Shown: positions 18,013-26,278 of the stretch, piece by piece
Position numbering within the stretch: the stretch's first letter is position 1
Layout: the number at the start of each line of letters is the position of its first letter
The notes under the pieces: model-generated
What the model saw: only the letters and a program-made list of their open reading frames with translations
What the model was told of the DNA's origin: nothing
Database searches by the model: none
Program-made: the position numbers and the translations under genes
Assembly: GCF_030813245.1 (NCBI RefSeq)
Contig: NZ_JAUSUA010000002.1
Coordinates: forward strand, 372,001 to 436,000
Direction of reading: 5' to 3'
Length of the DNA: 64,000 nt
DNA from: Alkalicoccobacillus murimartini
GTDB taxonomy: Bacteria > Bacillota > Bacilli > Bacillales > Bacillaceae_D

Positions 18013-18964
18013 AGGTTGTCCTCATTTTTGTTTTTTGTTGTACAAATTGACCAGTTTTCCCCTTCAAAGCATCACCAGCCGCAGCAAAAATTAACGCACT
18101 ACGTCTTCGTTTATGATCCTGTTTACGTATAATGATCTTGAGATGATACCAGATAATATTACGACCCAGTCTTAAGCATGCCCTTACTTGAAAAGGTTTT
18201 TCATGAAATTTCACGGCCATAACATAGGCATTCCGAATGATATAATAGGTTGATAGAGCAGACAGTTCTGAGCTTTTGATTGATTGAGACACTTTGTGCC
18301 AAATGATGGAGGTCGGTATATATTGAATCCTCCATCCTTTTTCAAGTGCACGCAGATTCCAATCAACATCCTCATAATAGAGAAAATAGTCTTCCTCCAA
18401 AACACCAATTTCCTGAACAATTTCTGAGCGAATGAGCAAGCTACAGCCAACGATGTAGTTTACATCCTTTTTCTGATCGAATTGACCTTGATCTTTTTTT
18501 CTCATTCCGATATGTGCATGCGCTCCGTTACGTGCATTAATTTTGCCTCCAGCGAACCATATAACATCACTATTTGCAAAATAGATTTTAGATCCGGTAA
18601 TACCTATCGTATGATCTACTAGCATGGGCTCAACTAGTGTTGAGAGAGATTGAGCTTCTACCTCCGTATCATTATTTAGTAACCATATAAAATCAAACCC
18701 TTCAATACTTGCTTGCTTAATCGCAATATTGTTCCCACCAGCAAACCCTAGATTTCTTGGGGAGGCAAGAAAGGTCCATTCAAAAGAATAAAGAGCCTCT
18801 TGATCGTCCTTTTTTAACCTTTCAGCTGATCCATCAGTTGAAGCATTATCAACCACATAGACGTGATAGGTAGCATAATCAAGGAGCTCTAGTGATTCCA
18901 TACACTCCTTAGTGTCCTTATAGCTGTTCCAATTAAGCAGAATAATAGCAACTGACTGAGTCAT
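17990..18964 (-). CDS. GT2 family glycosyltransferase (rhamnosyltransferase-like)
   Basis: A 324-residue GT-A fold enzyme. The N-terminus VAIILLNWNSYKDTKECMES, the VVDNASTDGS motif near residue 35 and the metal-binding WLLNNDTEVE near 92 are those of GT2 enzymes of the rhamnosyltransferase type. The EDYFLYYEDVDWNLRALEKG segment is the usual acceptor/catalytic region. It probably adds a deoxyhexose from the dTDP-sugar made by the neighbouring rml genes. Confidence 0.88.
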   Translation of the reverse strand: MTQSVAIILLNWNSYKDTKECMESLELLDYATYHVYVVDNASTDGSAERLKKDDQEALYSFEWTFLASPRNLGFAGGNNIAIKQASIEGFDFIWLLNNDTEVEAQSLSTLVEPMLVDHTIGITGSKIYFANSDVIWFAGGKINARNGAHAHIGMRKKDQGQFDQKKDVNYIVGCSLLIRSEIVQEIGVLEEDYFLYYEDVDWNLRALEKGWRIQYIPTSIIWHKVSQSIKSSELSALSTYYIIRNAYVMAVKFHEKPFQVRACLRLGRNIIWYHLKIIIRKQDHKRRRSALIFAAAGDALKGKTGQFVQQKTKMRTTYGTRKSS

Positions 18965-18970
18965 TGGACT

Positions 18971-19936
18971 CTACCTTCCTAAAGGTTGATTCTGTATTTG
19001 ATTAGCAAACCAGTCAATGGTTTCTTTTAACCCATCCTCAAATGAATAGGTTGGCGACCAACCTAAATTTTTCTTGATACTAGTGGCATCGATTGCATAT
19101 CTCCTGTCGTGTCCTAATCGATCACGCACAGGGACAATTTGACTTGTAGGCATGTCGAGAATCGTAAAGATTTTTTTCAAAAGGTCCTCATTATTCCATT
19201 CATTATTTGCTCCAATATTATAGACAGAGCCTGGCTTGGCATGGTGAAGCACGGCATCAATTGCTGTGCAATGGTCATAGACGTGTAACCAATCGCGAAC
19301 ATTTTGTCCATCTCCATAAAGAGGTACCGGCAATCCTCGAAGCGCACGTTCAATACTTAAAGGAATGAGTTTTTCTGGATATTGATTGGGTCCATAATTA
19401 TTCGAGCATCGTGTAATTCGCGTATCCATGCCATATGTTTCAAAATAGGATCTGACAAACAAATCAGAGCTCGCCTTGCTTGCTGCATATGGGCTATTAG
19501 GAGCAAGCGGTGTGTCCTCAGTAAAATAGCCCGTTGCACCAAGTGAACCATAGACCTCATCTGTTGAGATATGAATAAACGTTCCTACACCATGAAGTCT
19601 CGCACTCTCAAGCAAATTCTGCGTACCAAGAACATTCGTTTCAACAAATTTCCCCGGTGATGCAATACTACGGTCCACATGAGATTCTGCCGCAAAATGT
19701 ACTACAGCATCCACACCAGTTTCGAAGAGCACCTGATCTAATTTGGTGCGGTCACAAATATCAGCGTGAACAAATGTGTACCGATCCGAATCAGCTACAG
19801 AGTTAAGGTTTGCTAAATTACCTGCATACGTTAGAGCGTCCACATTTACAACGTGGTAAGTAGGATATTCTTTTAGGATATAACGGACAAAGTGACTCCC
19901 AATAAAACCCGCTCCTCCAGTTATTAATAGTTTCAT
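18971..19936 (-). CDS. rfbB: dTDP-glucose 4,6-dehydratase
   Basis: A 321-residue SDR enzyme with GGAGFIGSHFVRYIL (NAD binding), STDEVYGSLG (Thr-Asp-Glu catalytic triad) and YAASKASSD (YxxxK). It converts dTDP-glucose to dTDP-4-keto-6-deoxyglucose. It overlaps rmlC by 4 bases. Together with RmlA and RmlC it covers three of the four steps to dTDP-L-rhamnose; the RmlD reductase is not in the window. Confidence 0.93.
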   Translation of the reverse strand: MKLLITGGAGFIGSHFVRYILKEYPTYHVVNVDALTYAGNLANLNSVADSDRYTFVHADICDRTKLDQVLFETGVDAVVHFAAESHVDRSIASPGKFVETNVLGTQNLLESARLHGVGTFIHISTDEVYGSLGATGYFTEDTPLAPNSPYAASKASSDLFVRSYFETYGMDTRITRCSNNYGPNQYPEKLIPLSIERALRGLPVPLYGDGQNVRDWLHVYDHCTAIDAVLHHAKPGSVYNIGANNEWNNEDLLKKIFTILDMPTSQIVPVRDRLGHDRRYAIDATSIKKNLGWSPTYSFEDGLKETIDWFANQIQNQPLGR

Positions 19937-20499
19937 AAGATCCCTTCCTTTTCATATATCTCTAGTAAAACCGATTCTAAATTAGGCAGTTGCTCATCTT
20001 TTGTTGAGAGGATGGGCGTATTAACAGGCCATTTTATCCCTATTGCAGGATCAGACCAGTATATACCTCTCTCTTTTTCTCGATTATACAATTGATCGAC
20101 CTTATAGAAAACCTGCGTATATGGCTCTAATGTACAAAATCCATGAGCAAAACCTTTTGGCACAAGTAGTTGTTTATGATCCTCCGAACGAATCGTTACA
20201 GCTACCCATTCAGTGAATGTTGGCGAGTCTGGCCTAATATCAACTACGACATCGTAAATAGACCCTGCAAGTACACGAACAAGCTTTGACTGCGCTGCAT
20301 CACCAATTTGAAAGTGTAGGCCACGAATAACTCCCGTTTCCATTGAAAGTGAATGATTATCTTGGATGAATTCTTCCTCAATCCCTGCTTTCTTCCAAGC
20401 CGACCGCTGATAGCTCTCAGTAAAAAATCCACGAGAGTCCTGATAAACAACGGGCTCAATCAATTTTACTCCTTCGAGTGCAAGCTCTGTAATGTTCAT
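19933..20499 (-). CDS. rfbC: dTDP-4-dehydrorhamnose 3,5-epimerase
   Basis: A 188-residue cupin. It has YQDSRGFFTESYQ, then DNHSLSMETGVIRGLHFQ, where the His of GLHFQ is the catalytic base, and VPKGFAHGFCTLEPYTQVFYKVDQLYN, all typical of RmlC. It epimerises C3 and C5 of dTDP-4-keto-6-deoxyglucose. The stop overlaps the rfbB start by 4 bases. Confidence 0.93.
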   Translation of the reverse strand: MNITELALEGVKLIEPVVYQDSRGFFTESYQRSAWKKAGIEEEFIQDNHSLSMETGVIRGLHFQIGDAAQSKLVRVLAGSIYDVVVDIRPDSPTFTEWVAVTIRSEDHKQLLVPKGFAHGFCTLEPYTQVFYKVDQLYNREKERGIYWSDPAIGIKWPVNTPILSTKDEQLPNLESVLLEIYEKEGIL

Positions 20500-20511
20500 G
20501 ACTCGCCTCCT

Positions 20512-21285
20512 CTAACCATTTGTCAGCACTTTATGTGAGAGCAAACATTGCTTGTTACTAAAGATTTCATCTAGCTGAATATGCTTTGTTATCTCCTGTG
20601 CTCTTGCCAATGAATGGTGAGTACCCGCATCCACCCAATCTCCTTCTATATATTCATAGTCCAGCTGCGACATAGATAAGTAATTATTATTTACATCGGT
20701 AATTTCTAATTCTCCACGTCCGGATGGCTTAATCGTATCAATAATGGAGAAGACAGATGGACTATACATATATATACCGGTCACCGCATAATTTGACTGC
20801 GGCTTAACTGGCTTTTCCTCAATTGAGTGAATCCGTCCATCTTCAAATGAAGGAACGCCAAATCGAGATGGATCTTGCACTTCCTTCAAAAATACCTTTG
20901 CTCCAAGTTGTTGTTCTTCAAATCGACTAACGGCTTGTTTTAATGAATAGGTAAAAATGTTGTCTCCGAGTAAAACTGTTACGTTGTCTCCACCAGCAAA
21001 CCCTTTGGCTAAACGCAGGGCATCTGCTATTCCACCGGATGTCTCTTGCACACGATAGGTTACTTGTAATCCGAGTTGCTCCCCACTTCCAAGCAATTCA
21101 AGCATAACTCCCGCATGTTGCTTACCAACTACAACTAAAACCTCCTTGATTCTCGCTTCTTTAAGTCGTGCCAATCCGTGCATGATCATTGGATATCGCC
21201 CAACTGGAAGTAAATGTTTGTTCATACACGCAGTCAATGGATAAAGCCGTGTCCCTGTTCCTCCTGCTAAGATAACACCTTTCAT
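20512..21285 (-). CDS. rfbA: glucose-1-phosphate thymidylyltransferase (RmlA)
   Basis: A ~257-residue nucleotidyltransferase with the N-terminal GVILAGGTGTRLYPLTAC motif, VLLGDNIF (metal-binding Asp) and GDWVDAGTH near the end. It makes dTDP-glucose from dTTP and glucose-1-phosphate. The short form (about 250 residues) is common in Firmicutes. ATG at 21285 is chosen; GTG at 21291 lies closer to GGGGG and is possible. Confidence 0.9.
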   Translation of the reverse strand: MKGVILAGGTGTRLYPLTACMNKHLLPVGRYPMIMHGLARLKEARIKEVLVVVGKQHAGVMLELLGSGEQLGLQVTYRVQETSGGIADALRLAKGFAGGDNVTVLLGDNIFTYSLKQAVSRFEEQQLGAKVFLKEVQDPSRFGVPSFEDGRIHSIEEKPVKPQSNYAVTGIYMYSPSVFSIIDTIKPSGRGELEITDVNNNYLSMSQLDYEYIEGDWVDAGTHHSLARAQEITKHIQLDEIFSNKQCLLSHKVLTNG

Positions 21286-21360
21286 ATACACCAGCCCCCT
21301 ATTTCTACTTTATTGGTATGTGATCTTATCTTATGCAGTGATTACATGGGTGTTTATCAC

Positions 21361-22746
21361 TTAAGAATGTGCTTTTGCAATCAACAGCTGCTCCACTTCT
21401 TCCCAGGTCATTCGAATCCTAACAATATCTTCTTCAATGAGCTCGGACCCTGTCTGCACCTCGATAAACTCTAAGTCCGAATTCGCTCTTATCGCGTGTT
21501 TAGCACCTAATGGAATCTGTAGAACATCGCCTGCTTTCACTGGAAATAACAGATCATTTAAGACGCATTCGCCCTCACCTTGGATGATGGTCCACACCTC
21601 GCTTCGTCGATGGTGAACCTGATAGCTGATGCTTTTCCCTGATGCGATCCCAATTCGTTTGGTCAGCACCTCATTACCGTCAGCTAGCTTGCTATAATCG
21701 ATGACGCGATACCAACCCCAGCGCCGTTCCTCATACATCGGCCTACCTTCAAATGCGGCTGTTAACTCTTTAACTCCTGGACTCGCCTGTTTACTAGATA
21801 CCAAGATACCGTCCGGACTCGCAGCAACTAACGTATCTTTCATTCCCATAACAGCTACAGGAATGTCGAGTTCATTAATAAGGTGAGTGTTGGCGCAATC
21901 GTCGCCAATAATGCCTTTTCCAACCAGAGATGAGCTCATCTCTTCTGTTAACGTATTCCATGTACCAAGATCCTTCCATGTGCCTTGGTAGGACAAGGTA
22001 ATGACATTTTTTTCTTGTTCCAACACTGCATAGTCAAAACTAATTTTCTCAAGTTTAGTATAATTTAATGAGAGAGAGTCATAGGAAATTGGCAAGCCCG
22101 CTTCAGTCAACCATGTGATCATATAATCAAGCTTAAAAGCCACTACCCCACAATTCCACAGAGCATGCTCCTTTATAAGCTGACTTGCTTCTTTCTGTTT
22201 TGGTTTTTCCTTGAAATGGCTAACAACTGAATAGGAGTCACCAGTCAGCTTCTCCGGAACGATGTAGCCATATTTTTCAGAAGGGTACGTAGGTTTAACA
22301 CCAAGCAAAGCAATATTAGCCTCACTATCGTTCAAGGCTGACTCCATTTCTTTAACCTTCTTAAAGAACCCATCCTCCACATACGAATCAACTGGTAACA
22401 CGGCTACCACTTCATCTAATGAAACGCCACGAACTGAATACAAATAGACTGCAGCAAGTGCGATAGCAGGAAATGTATCTCTTCGCTCTGGTTCAACCAC
22501 CACGTCAATTTCTCTTCCAAGTTGATTATCAATCATATCCACCTGTGACTTACCCGTTGCAATAACGGAGTGTTGATCTAATTTCACGTTTTTCAACTGT
22601 TTCCATACCCTCTGAACCATTGAGATCTGATGACCTTCTTCATCCTTTAAAACTTTGAGGAATTGCTTTGATCGTGTGTCATTGGATAAGGGCCAGAGTC
22701 GTTTTCCAGAACCGCCAGATAAAAGAACAATATTCAACCCGCTCAC
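21361..22746 (-). CDS. mannose-1-phosphate guanylyltransferase (ManC-like)
   Basis: A 461-residue two-domain protein. The N-terminal nucleotidyltransferase (LLSGGSGKRLWPLSNDTRSK; VLPVDSYVED; the FKEKP segment) is followed by a C-terminal cupin (HHRRSEVWTIIQGEGECVL) as in bifunctional ManC/AlgA. It would make GDP-mannose from mannose-1-phosphate and may also isomerise fructose-6-phosphate. Implies mannose or a GDP-mannose-derived sugar in the polymer. Phosphomannomutase is not in the window. Confidence 0.88.
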   Translation of the reverse strand: MSGLNIVLLSGGSGKRLWPLSNDTRSKQFLKVLKDEEGHQISMVQRVWKQLKNVKLDQHSVIATGKSQVDMIDNQLGREIDVVVEPERRDTFPAIALAAVYLYSVRGVSLDEVVAVLPVDSYVEDGFFKKVKEMESALNDSEANIALLGVKPTYPSEKYGYIVPEKLTGDSYSVVSHFKEKPKQKEASQLIKEHALWNCGVVAFKLDYMITWLTEAGLPISYDSLSLNYTKLEKISFDYAVLEQEKNVITLSYQGTWKDLGTWNTLTEEMSSSLVGKGIIGDDCANTHLINELDIPVAVMGMKDTLVAASPDGILVSSKQASPGVKELTAAFEGRPMYEERRWGWYRVIDYSKLADGNEVLTKRIGIASGKSISYQVHHRRSEVWTIIQGEGECVLNDLLFPVKAGDVLQIPLGAKHAIRANSDLEFIEVQTGSELIEEDIVRIRMTWEEVEQLLIAKAHS

Positions 22747-22748
22747 TC

Positions 22749-23870
22749 CTATCCAAATTTTTTGTATTCATCGACAACATACTGCTCAAATTGGCTTTTA
22801 AAGTTCTCAGGTGAAAATTGTAAGGCATGTTCTCTTGTTTGCTCTGGTTCAAATATTGAGCAGAGTTCCTCGAATGTGCGTACCGCTTTTTGAATGGAAT
22901 CGGTGTCTTGCCTATCAAAAAAGATCCCTGTAGCTTTCTCTTGATCTAGACCTCTTACGGTTTCAAGTGCTCCACCTTTTCCGTACGCAATGACTGGTGT
23001 TCCACACGCTTGAGCCTCTACTGGCGTAATACCAAAGTCTTCTTCTGCCGCAAATACAAACGCTTTTGCCCTTTGCATATAATCAATTAATTTCTCAAAC
23101 GATTGATACCCAAGCAACGTCACATTGGGAGTAACACTCTTTTTTATTTTCTCCATATCAGGACCATCACCTATTACAAACAGCTGCTTGTCTGGCATTC
23201 CAGCAAACGCCTGTACAATTAAGTCCATCTTCTTATAAGGGACCATTCGTGAAGCCGTAAGATAGAAGTTTTCTTTTTGTTTCTTTAATGCAAATGCAGA
23301 CACATCTACAGGCGGATAGATCACTTTGGAGCTTCGCTGATACACTTTTTTGATTCGATTGCCAATAAATGAGGAGTTCGCAAGAAAATGATCGACGCTG
23401 TTAGACGTCCGATAATCCCACATCCTCATATAGTGAAGAATGGATTTTGCAACCATTCCTTTTAGCCCTTTGTTCAAATTTGATTCCTTAAGATACTGGT
23501 GCTGAAGATCCCATGCGTAACGAATAGGTGAATGGATATAGGAGATATGCAGCTGATCAGGACCTGTAATGACTCCCTTAGCTACAGCATGTGAGCTCGA
23601 AATCACCACATCATATTCGGATACGTCGAGCTGCTCAATAGCAAGTGGCATCAAAGGCAAATACTGACGATACTTCTTTTTAGAGAAAGGAAGCTTTTGA
23701 ATAAAGGTTGTCTGCACCGGCTTATCTAGGATAAAGTCCCGCTTTCCTTTCTCCAAAAAATCTACCGTGCTAAACAAATCCGCATCCGGGTAGATACATA
23801 ATAATGCCTCCAGTACTTTCTCTGAACCTGCATAACTCACCAACCAATCGTGAACAATCGCGACCTTCAT
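22749..23870 (-). CDS. GT4 family glycosyltransferase
   Basis: A 373-residue GT-B enzyme. The N-terminus VAIVHDWLVSYAGSEKVLEA and the C-terminal FVFAAEEDFGITPVEAQACG block (E-x7-E motif) are characteristic of GT4 mannosyltransferase-like enzymes. The start overlaps the stop of the preceding GT4 gene by 4 bases, so the two transferases are probably translated together. Confidence 0.9.
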   Translation of the reverse strand: MKVAIVHDWLVSYAGSEKVLEALLCIYPDADLFSTVDFLEKGKRDFILDKPVQTTFIQKLPFSKKKYRQYLPLMPLAIEQLDVSEYDVVISSSHAVAKGVITGPDQLHISYIHSPIRYAWDLQHQYLKESNLNKGLKGMVAKSILHYMRMWDYRTSNSVDHFLANSSFIGNRIKKVYQRSSKVIYPPVDVSAFALKKQKENFYLTASRMVPYKKMDLIVQAFAGMPDKQLFVIGDGPDMEKIKKSVTPNVTLLGYQSFEKLIDYMQRAKAFVFAAEEDFGITPVEAQACGTPVIAYGKGGALETVRGLDQEKATGIFFDRQDTDSIQKAVRTFEELCSIFEPEQTREHALQFSPENFKSQFEQYVVDEYKKFG

Positions 23871-24949
23871 GTTGCTATCAGCTCCTCAATGATTCTCAGA
23901 TGTTCCTTTGCACTGCGACTCCATGTAAACTGTTGCACTTGTTCTTTCCCTCTTTTGACCATCTCTCGTTTCATCGATTCATCCTGTAATAACATCACTA
24001 ACCGCTCACTTAACTCGCGGTCATCATGCGGGTTAAAGTAAACCGCTCCCTCTTCGCATACCTCTGGAATAGAAGCAGCCGTTGATACCAGTACGGGTGT
24101 CCCGCATGCCATTGCCTCTAAGGGCGGCAAGCCAAATCCCTCATATAAAGACGGGAAAACCAATACCTCCGCATGGTGAATATAACTCTTTAGAACTTCA
24201 TCAGAGACATAACCGGTAAAAGAAATCCGTTCACCTAAAGCTTCCGACTGTTCCAAGAACTGATTATCACCTGACACAAACCCTTCCTTCTTTCCGACAA
24301 TGACAAGGTTGTGTGGAATTTGATCTACGACTCTAGAGAATGCATTTAATAGAACGCGCAAGTTTTTATGCGGTTTTACATTGCCTACATACACAATGTA
24401 TGGTTTCTTCTCATTAACCTCGGCAAACTCACTGGCAAACCAATCCTTAGCCACACCGTTATATATTGTTGAGACGTTCATATCTTCACCTAAATGCTGA
24501 TGCAGCTCCTGTTTAGAAAAGTTTGATACGGTAATGACCCGGTCTGCTTTTTTCCCCACACGTTTAAACAAAAACCGAGAATACATTTTCTTTAAATGAC
24601 CCTCTAATAGCTGTGGCATAGCCAAATGGAAGGCATCATGCACCGTAACAAGCAACCTTCCTTTGTAGGCAATGGGAATATTAAAATGTGGTACCCATAA
24701 CAGATCAGATGAACTAGATATCCTGCCCGGAATGCGCAATTGCTCTCCAATGGAATAGATAGGCTCTGTTGTTGGCAACACGCTGACACCAGGGAACGAG
24801 TCCCACCCTAATCGCTTTATTTCTTCAGGATCTCCAAGTAACCTGACCACAAATGGAGATTCAAGAACATACGGAACAATATTTCGTATATATGTACCGA
24901 TTCCTGAATGATGAATCATGCGTACATCAATCGTGATGGTTTTGCCCAT
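23867..24949 (-). CDS. GT4 family glycosyltransferase
   Basis: A ~360-residue GT-B enzyme with an N-terminal HHSGIGTYIRNI loop, a central VIVGKKEG strand and the C-terminal EX7E block FPSLYEGFGLPPLEAMACG. ATG at 24949 is preferred because GGGGGAG lies 4 bases before it; an upstream ATG at 24970 overlaps the priming transferase stop by 4 bases. Probably mannosyltransferase-like, given ManC in the operon. Confidence 0.9.
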   Translation of the reverse strand: MGKTITIDVRMIHHSGIGTYIRNIVPYVLESPFVVRLLGDPEEIKRLGWDSFPGVSVLPTTEPIYSIGEQLRIPGRISSSSDLLWVPHFNIPIAYKGRLLVTVHDAFHLAMPQLLEGHLKKMYSRFLFKRVGKKADRVITVSNFSKQELHQHLGEDMNVSTIYNGVAKDWFASEFAEVNEKKPYIVYVGNVKPHKNLRVLLNAFSRVVDQIPHNLVIVGKKEGFVSGDNQFLEQSEALGERISFTGYVSDEVLKSYIHHAEVLVFPSLYEGFGLPPLEAMACGTPVLVSTAASIPEVCEEGAVYFNPHDDRELSERLVMLLQDESMKREMVKRGKEQVQQFTWSRSAKEHLRIIEELIAT

Positions 24950-24966
24950 AGCTCTCCCCCGCCTCA

Positions 24967-25647
24967 TCAATAAGCTCCATTACGAAGCAAGACTTTCCAA
25001 ACTGTTCTGAAAATGATCAAGGTATCAAGACTTATACTTCGATTCTTCACATAATAAAGTTCTACATTTACACGTTCAGGATAAACCACTTCACTTCGTC
25101 CACTTACTTGCCAGAAACCCGTTACTCCAGGTTTAACTGACAAAAATTCCTGTACTTTCTCTTGGTATTCTTTTAATTCATCCTGCACAACCGGCCTTGG
25201 ACCAACCAAACTCATTTCACCCTTCAATACATTTATCAGTTGAGGTAACTCATCTAAGCTTGTCTTACGCAAAAACGATCCCATCCTTGTAACACGTGGA
25301 TCCTCATGCGGTTCCAGCTTATAGTTATTTTCCACATATCTCTTATATAGCAATGGGTCTGCTAACAACTTCTCTTCTGCATCTAACACCATCGAACGAA
25401 ATTTATAGATATAGAACAGCTTACCGTTCTTACCGACACGCATCTGTTTAAAAAAGATAGACCCCTTCTTTTCCTCAAAGAAATACGAAAGAGCTATGAT
25501 TAAACAAAATGGCGATGTTAATATAATTCCCAGAAAGGCCCCCACAACGTCTATCATTCGCTTCAGTACTAAATACCCCCGGTGATCCATTTGTTGATCC
25601 ATACTTACATTAGAAGTACCTACAGTTGTCCCTTTAGATACGCTCAT
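24967..25647 (-). CDS. undecaprenyl-phosphate sugar phosphotransferase (priming)
   Basis: A 226-residue bacterial sugar transferase of the short type: one N-terminal membrane helix (VVGAFLGIILTSPFCLIIAL) followed by KQMRVGKNGKLFYIYKFRSM, DELPQLINVLKGEMSLVGPRP and KPGVTGFWQVSGR. It moves a sugar-1-phosphate onto undecaprenyl phosphate and so starts repeat-unit assembly. It is the first gene of the 12-gene operon, behind GGAGGAGAGAT and the long structured leader. Confidence 0.93.
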   Translation of the reverse strand: MSVSKGTTVGTSNVSMDQQMDHRGYLVLKRMIDVVGAFLGIILTSPFCLIIALSYFFEEKKGSIFFKQMRVGKNGKLFYIYKFRSMVLDAEEKLLADPLLYKRYVENNYKLEPHEDPRVTRMGSFLRKTSLDELPQLINVLKGEMSLVGPRPVVQDELKEYQEKVQEFLSVKPGVTGFWQVSGRSEVVYPERVNVELYYVKNRSISLDTLIIFRTVWKVLLRNGAY

Positions 25648-25680
25648 ATCTCTCCTCCAATGAATCAGTTTAGAAAGGTT

Positions 25681-25698
25681 CGTTCTTTAATAAGAACG
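25681..25698. repeat. palindrome CGTTCTT-N4-AAGAACG, copy 1
   Basis: CGTTCTTTAATAAGAACG is a perfect 7-base inverted repeat with a 4-base spacer, at the promoter-distal end of the EPS leader. A second copy lies 324 bases away at 26005-26021. It could be an operator or an RNA hairpin. Confidence 0.55.
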
Positions 25699-25699
25699 A

Positions 25700-26026
25700 T
25701 AAAACAAAAAAATAGACCGATCCCACACTTGGGCTTGCCCTTTAACTAAGCTGACACGTCTAAGATCACCTCATCTCTTTAATCACTTGCAAATGGATAA
25801 GCAGACTCTCACCTTCGAAAGCCCCTGCTTACCCATTCGAATCCATATTCATGAGGTTTCCCTCTGAGGCATTTAACCTCCCCTCACAATGCTCCACTGG
25901 CGACTTGCGCCTAAGGCCAAAACCCACAGAACAATCGAGTTCTTCCGACGATAACGGGTCAGGAAGAGATGACCGAAACTAAAATAAAGAAATTAAGGTT
26001 TTTTCGTTCTTTACTAAGAACTTACT
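25700..26026 (-). ncRNA. structured 5' leader RNA of the EPS operon (EAR/epsC-like candidate)
   Basis: Between the promoter and the first gene lies ~380 nt with no gene. Read on the minus strand it can form several stems: UCUUCC/GGAAGA (25962-25967 with 25941-25946), GGCG/CGCC, GAGG/CCUC (25877-25880 with 25866-25869), a GAGG-GAAA-CCUC GNRA hairpin (25853-25864) and a 13-base stem with one G-U pair (25825-25837 with 25792-25804) capped by CUUUCGAAGG. A U-rich tract (25700-25711) follows. Base composition is more GC-rich than the flanks. Processive antitermination by the EAR element is known in Bacillus eps operons. I recall similarity but cannot verify family membership without a covariance search. 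Confidence 0.55.
26005..26021. repeat. palindrome CGTTCTT-N4-AAGAAC, copy 2
   Basis: CGTTCTTTACTAAGAAC differs from the copy at 25681-25698 at one spacer base and lacks the last G. It lies just downstream of the EPS promoter, within the first ~25 transcribed bases, so it could be an operator. Confidence 0.55.
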
Positions 26027-26033
26027 TCCGTTC

Positions 26034-26062
26034 ATTATAAAGCACGATTTTTGAATGTACAA
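26034..26062 (-). promoter_or_regulatory. sigma-A promoter of the EPS operon
   Basis: On the minus strand TTGTAC (26057-26062) and TATAAT (26034-26039) are separated by exactly 17 bases. This is the best promoter in the gap and places the transcript start near 26027, about 380 bases before the first gene. A second TATAAT-like copy lies 50 bases upstream at 26084-26089. Confidence 0.7.
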
Positions 26063-26235
26063 CTAAAATCAGAAAATAAATTCATTATAACGAACAAAAA
26101 TGTGACTTTTTTATCATTATTTTTTATTTAGACGTTTTATAACGCAACCAAAGTACGGATATGAGGGCGGGACTTATCAACAACGCACTGTTTGTCAAAG
26201 GGGTACCCTTCAAAAAATGCTAGTTTGTTAATTCA

Positions 26236-26267
26236 ATAAAAAAACTCCGACTAGTTAGTCGGAGTTT
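26236..26267 (-). terminator. terminator of the autolysin gene
   Basis: A perfect stem AAACTCCGACTA / TAGTCGGAGTTT with a two-base loop is followed on the minus strand by a run of T residues, 12 bases beyond the stop codon. Confidence 0.9.
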
Positions 26268-26278
26268 GAAAGTATTAT

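Noticed and set aside
25700-25740. Intrinsic terminator at the end of the EPS leader
   Set aside because: There is a U-rich tract, but the hairpin directly before it (GGGC/GCCC and CCC/GGG pairings) is weak, so an attenuation terminator is not asserted.
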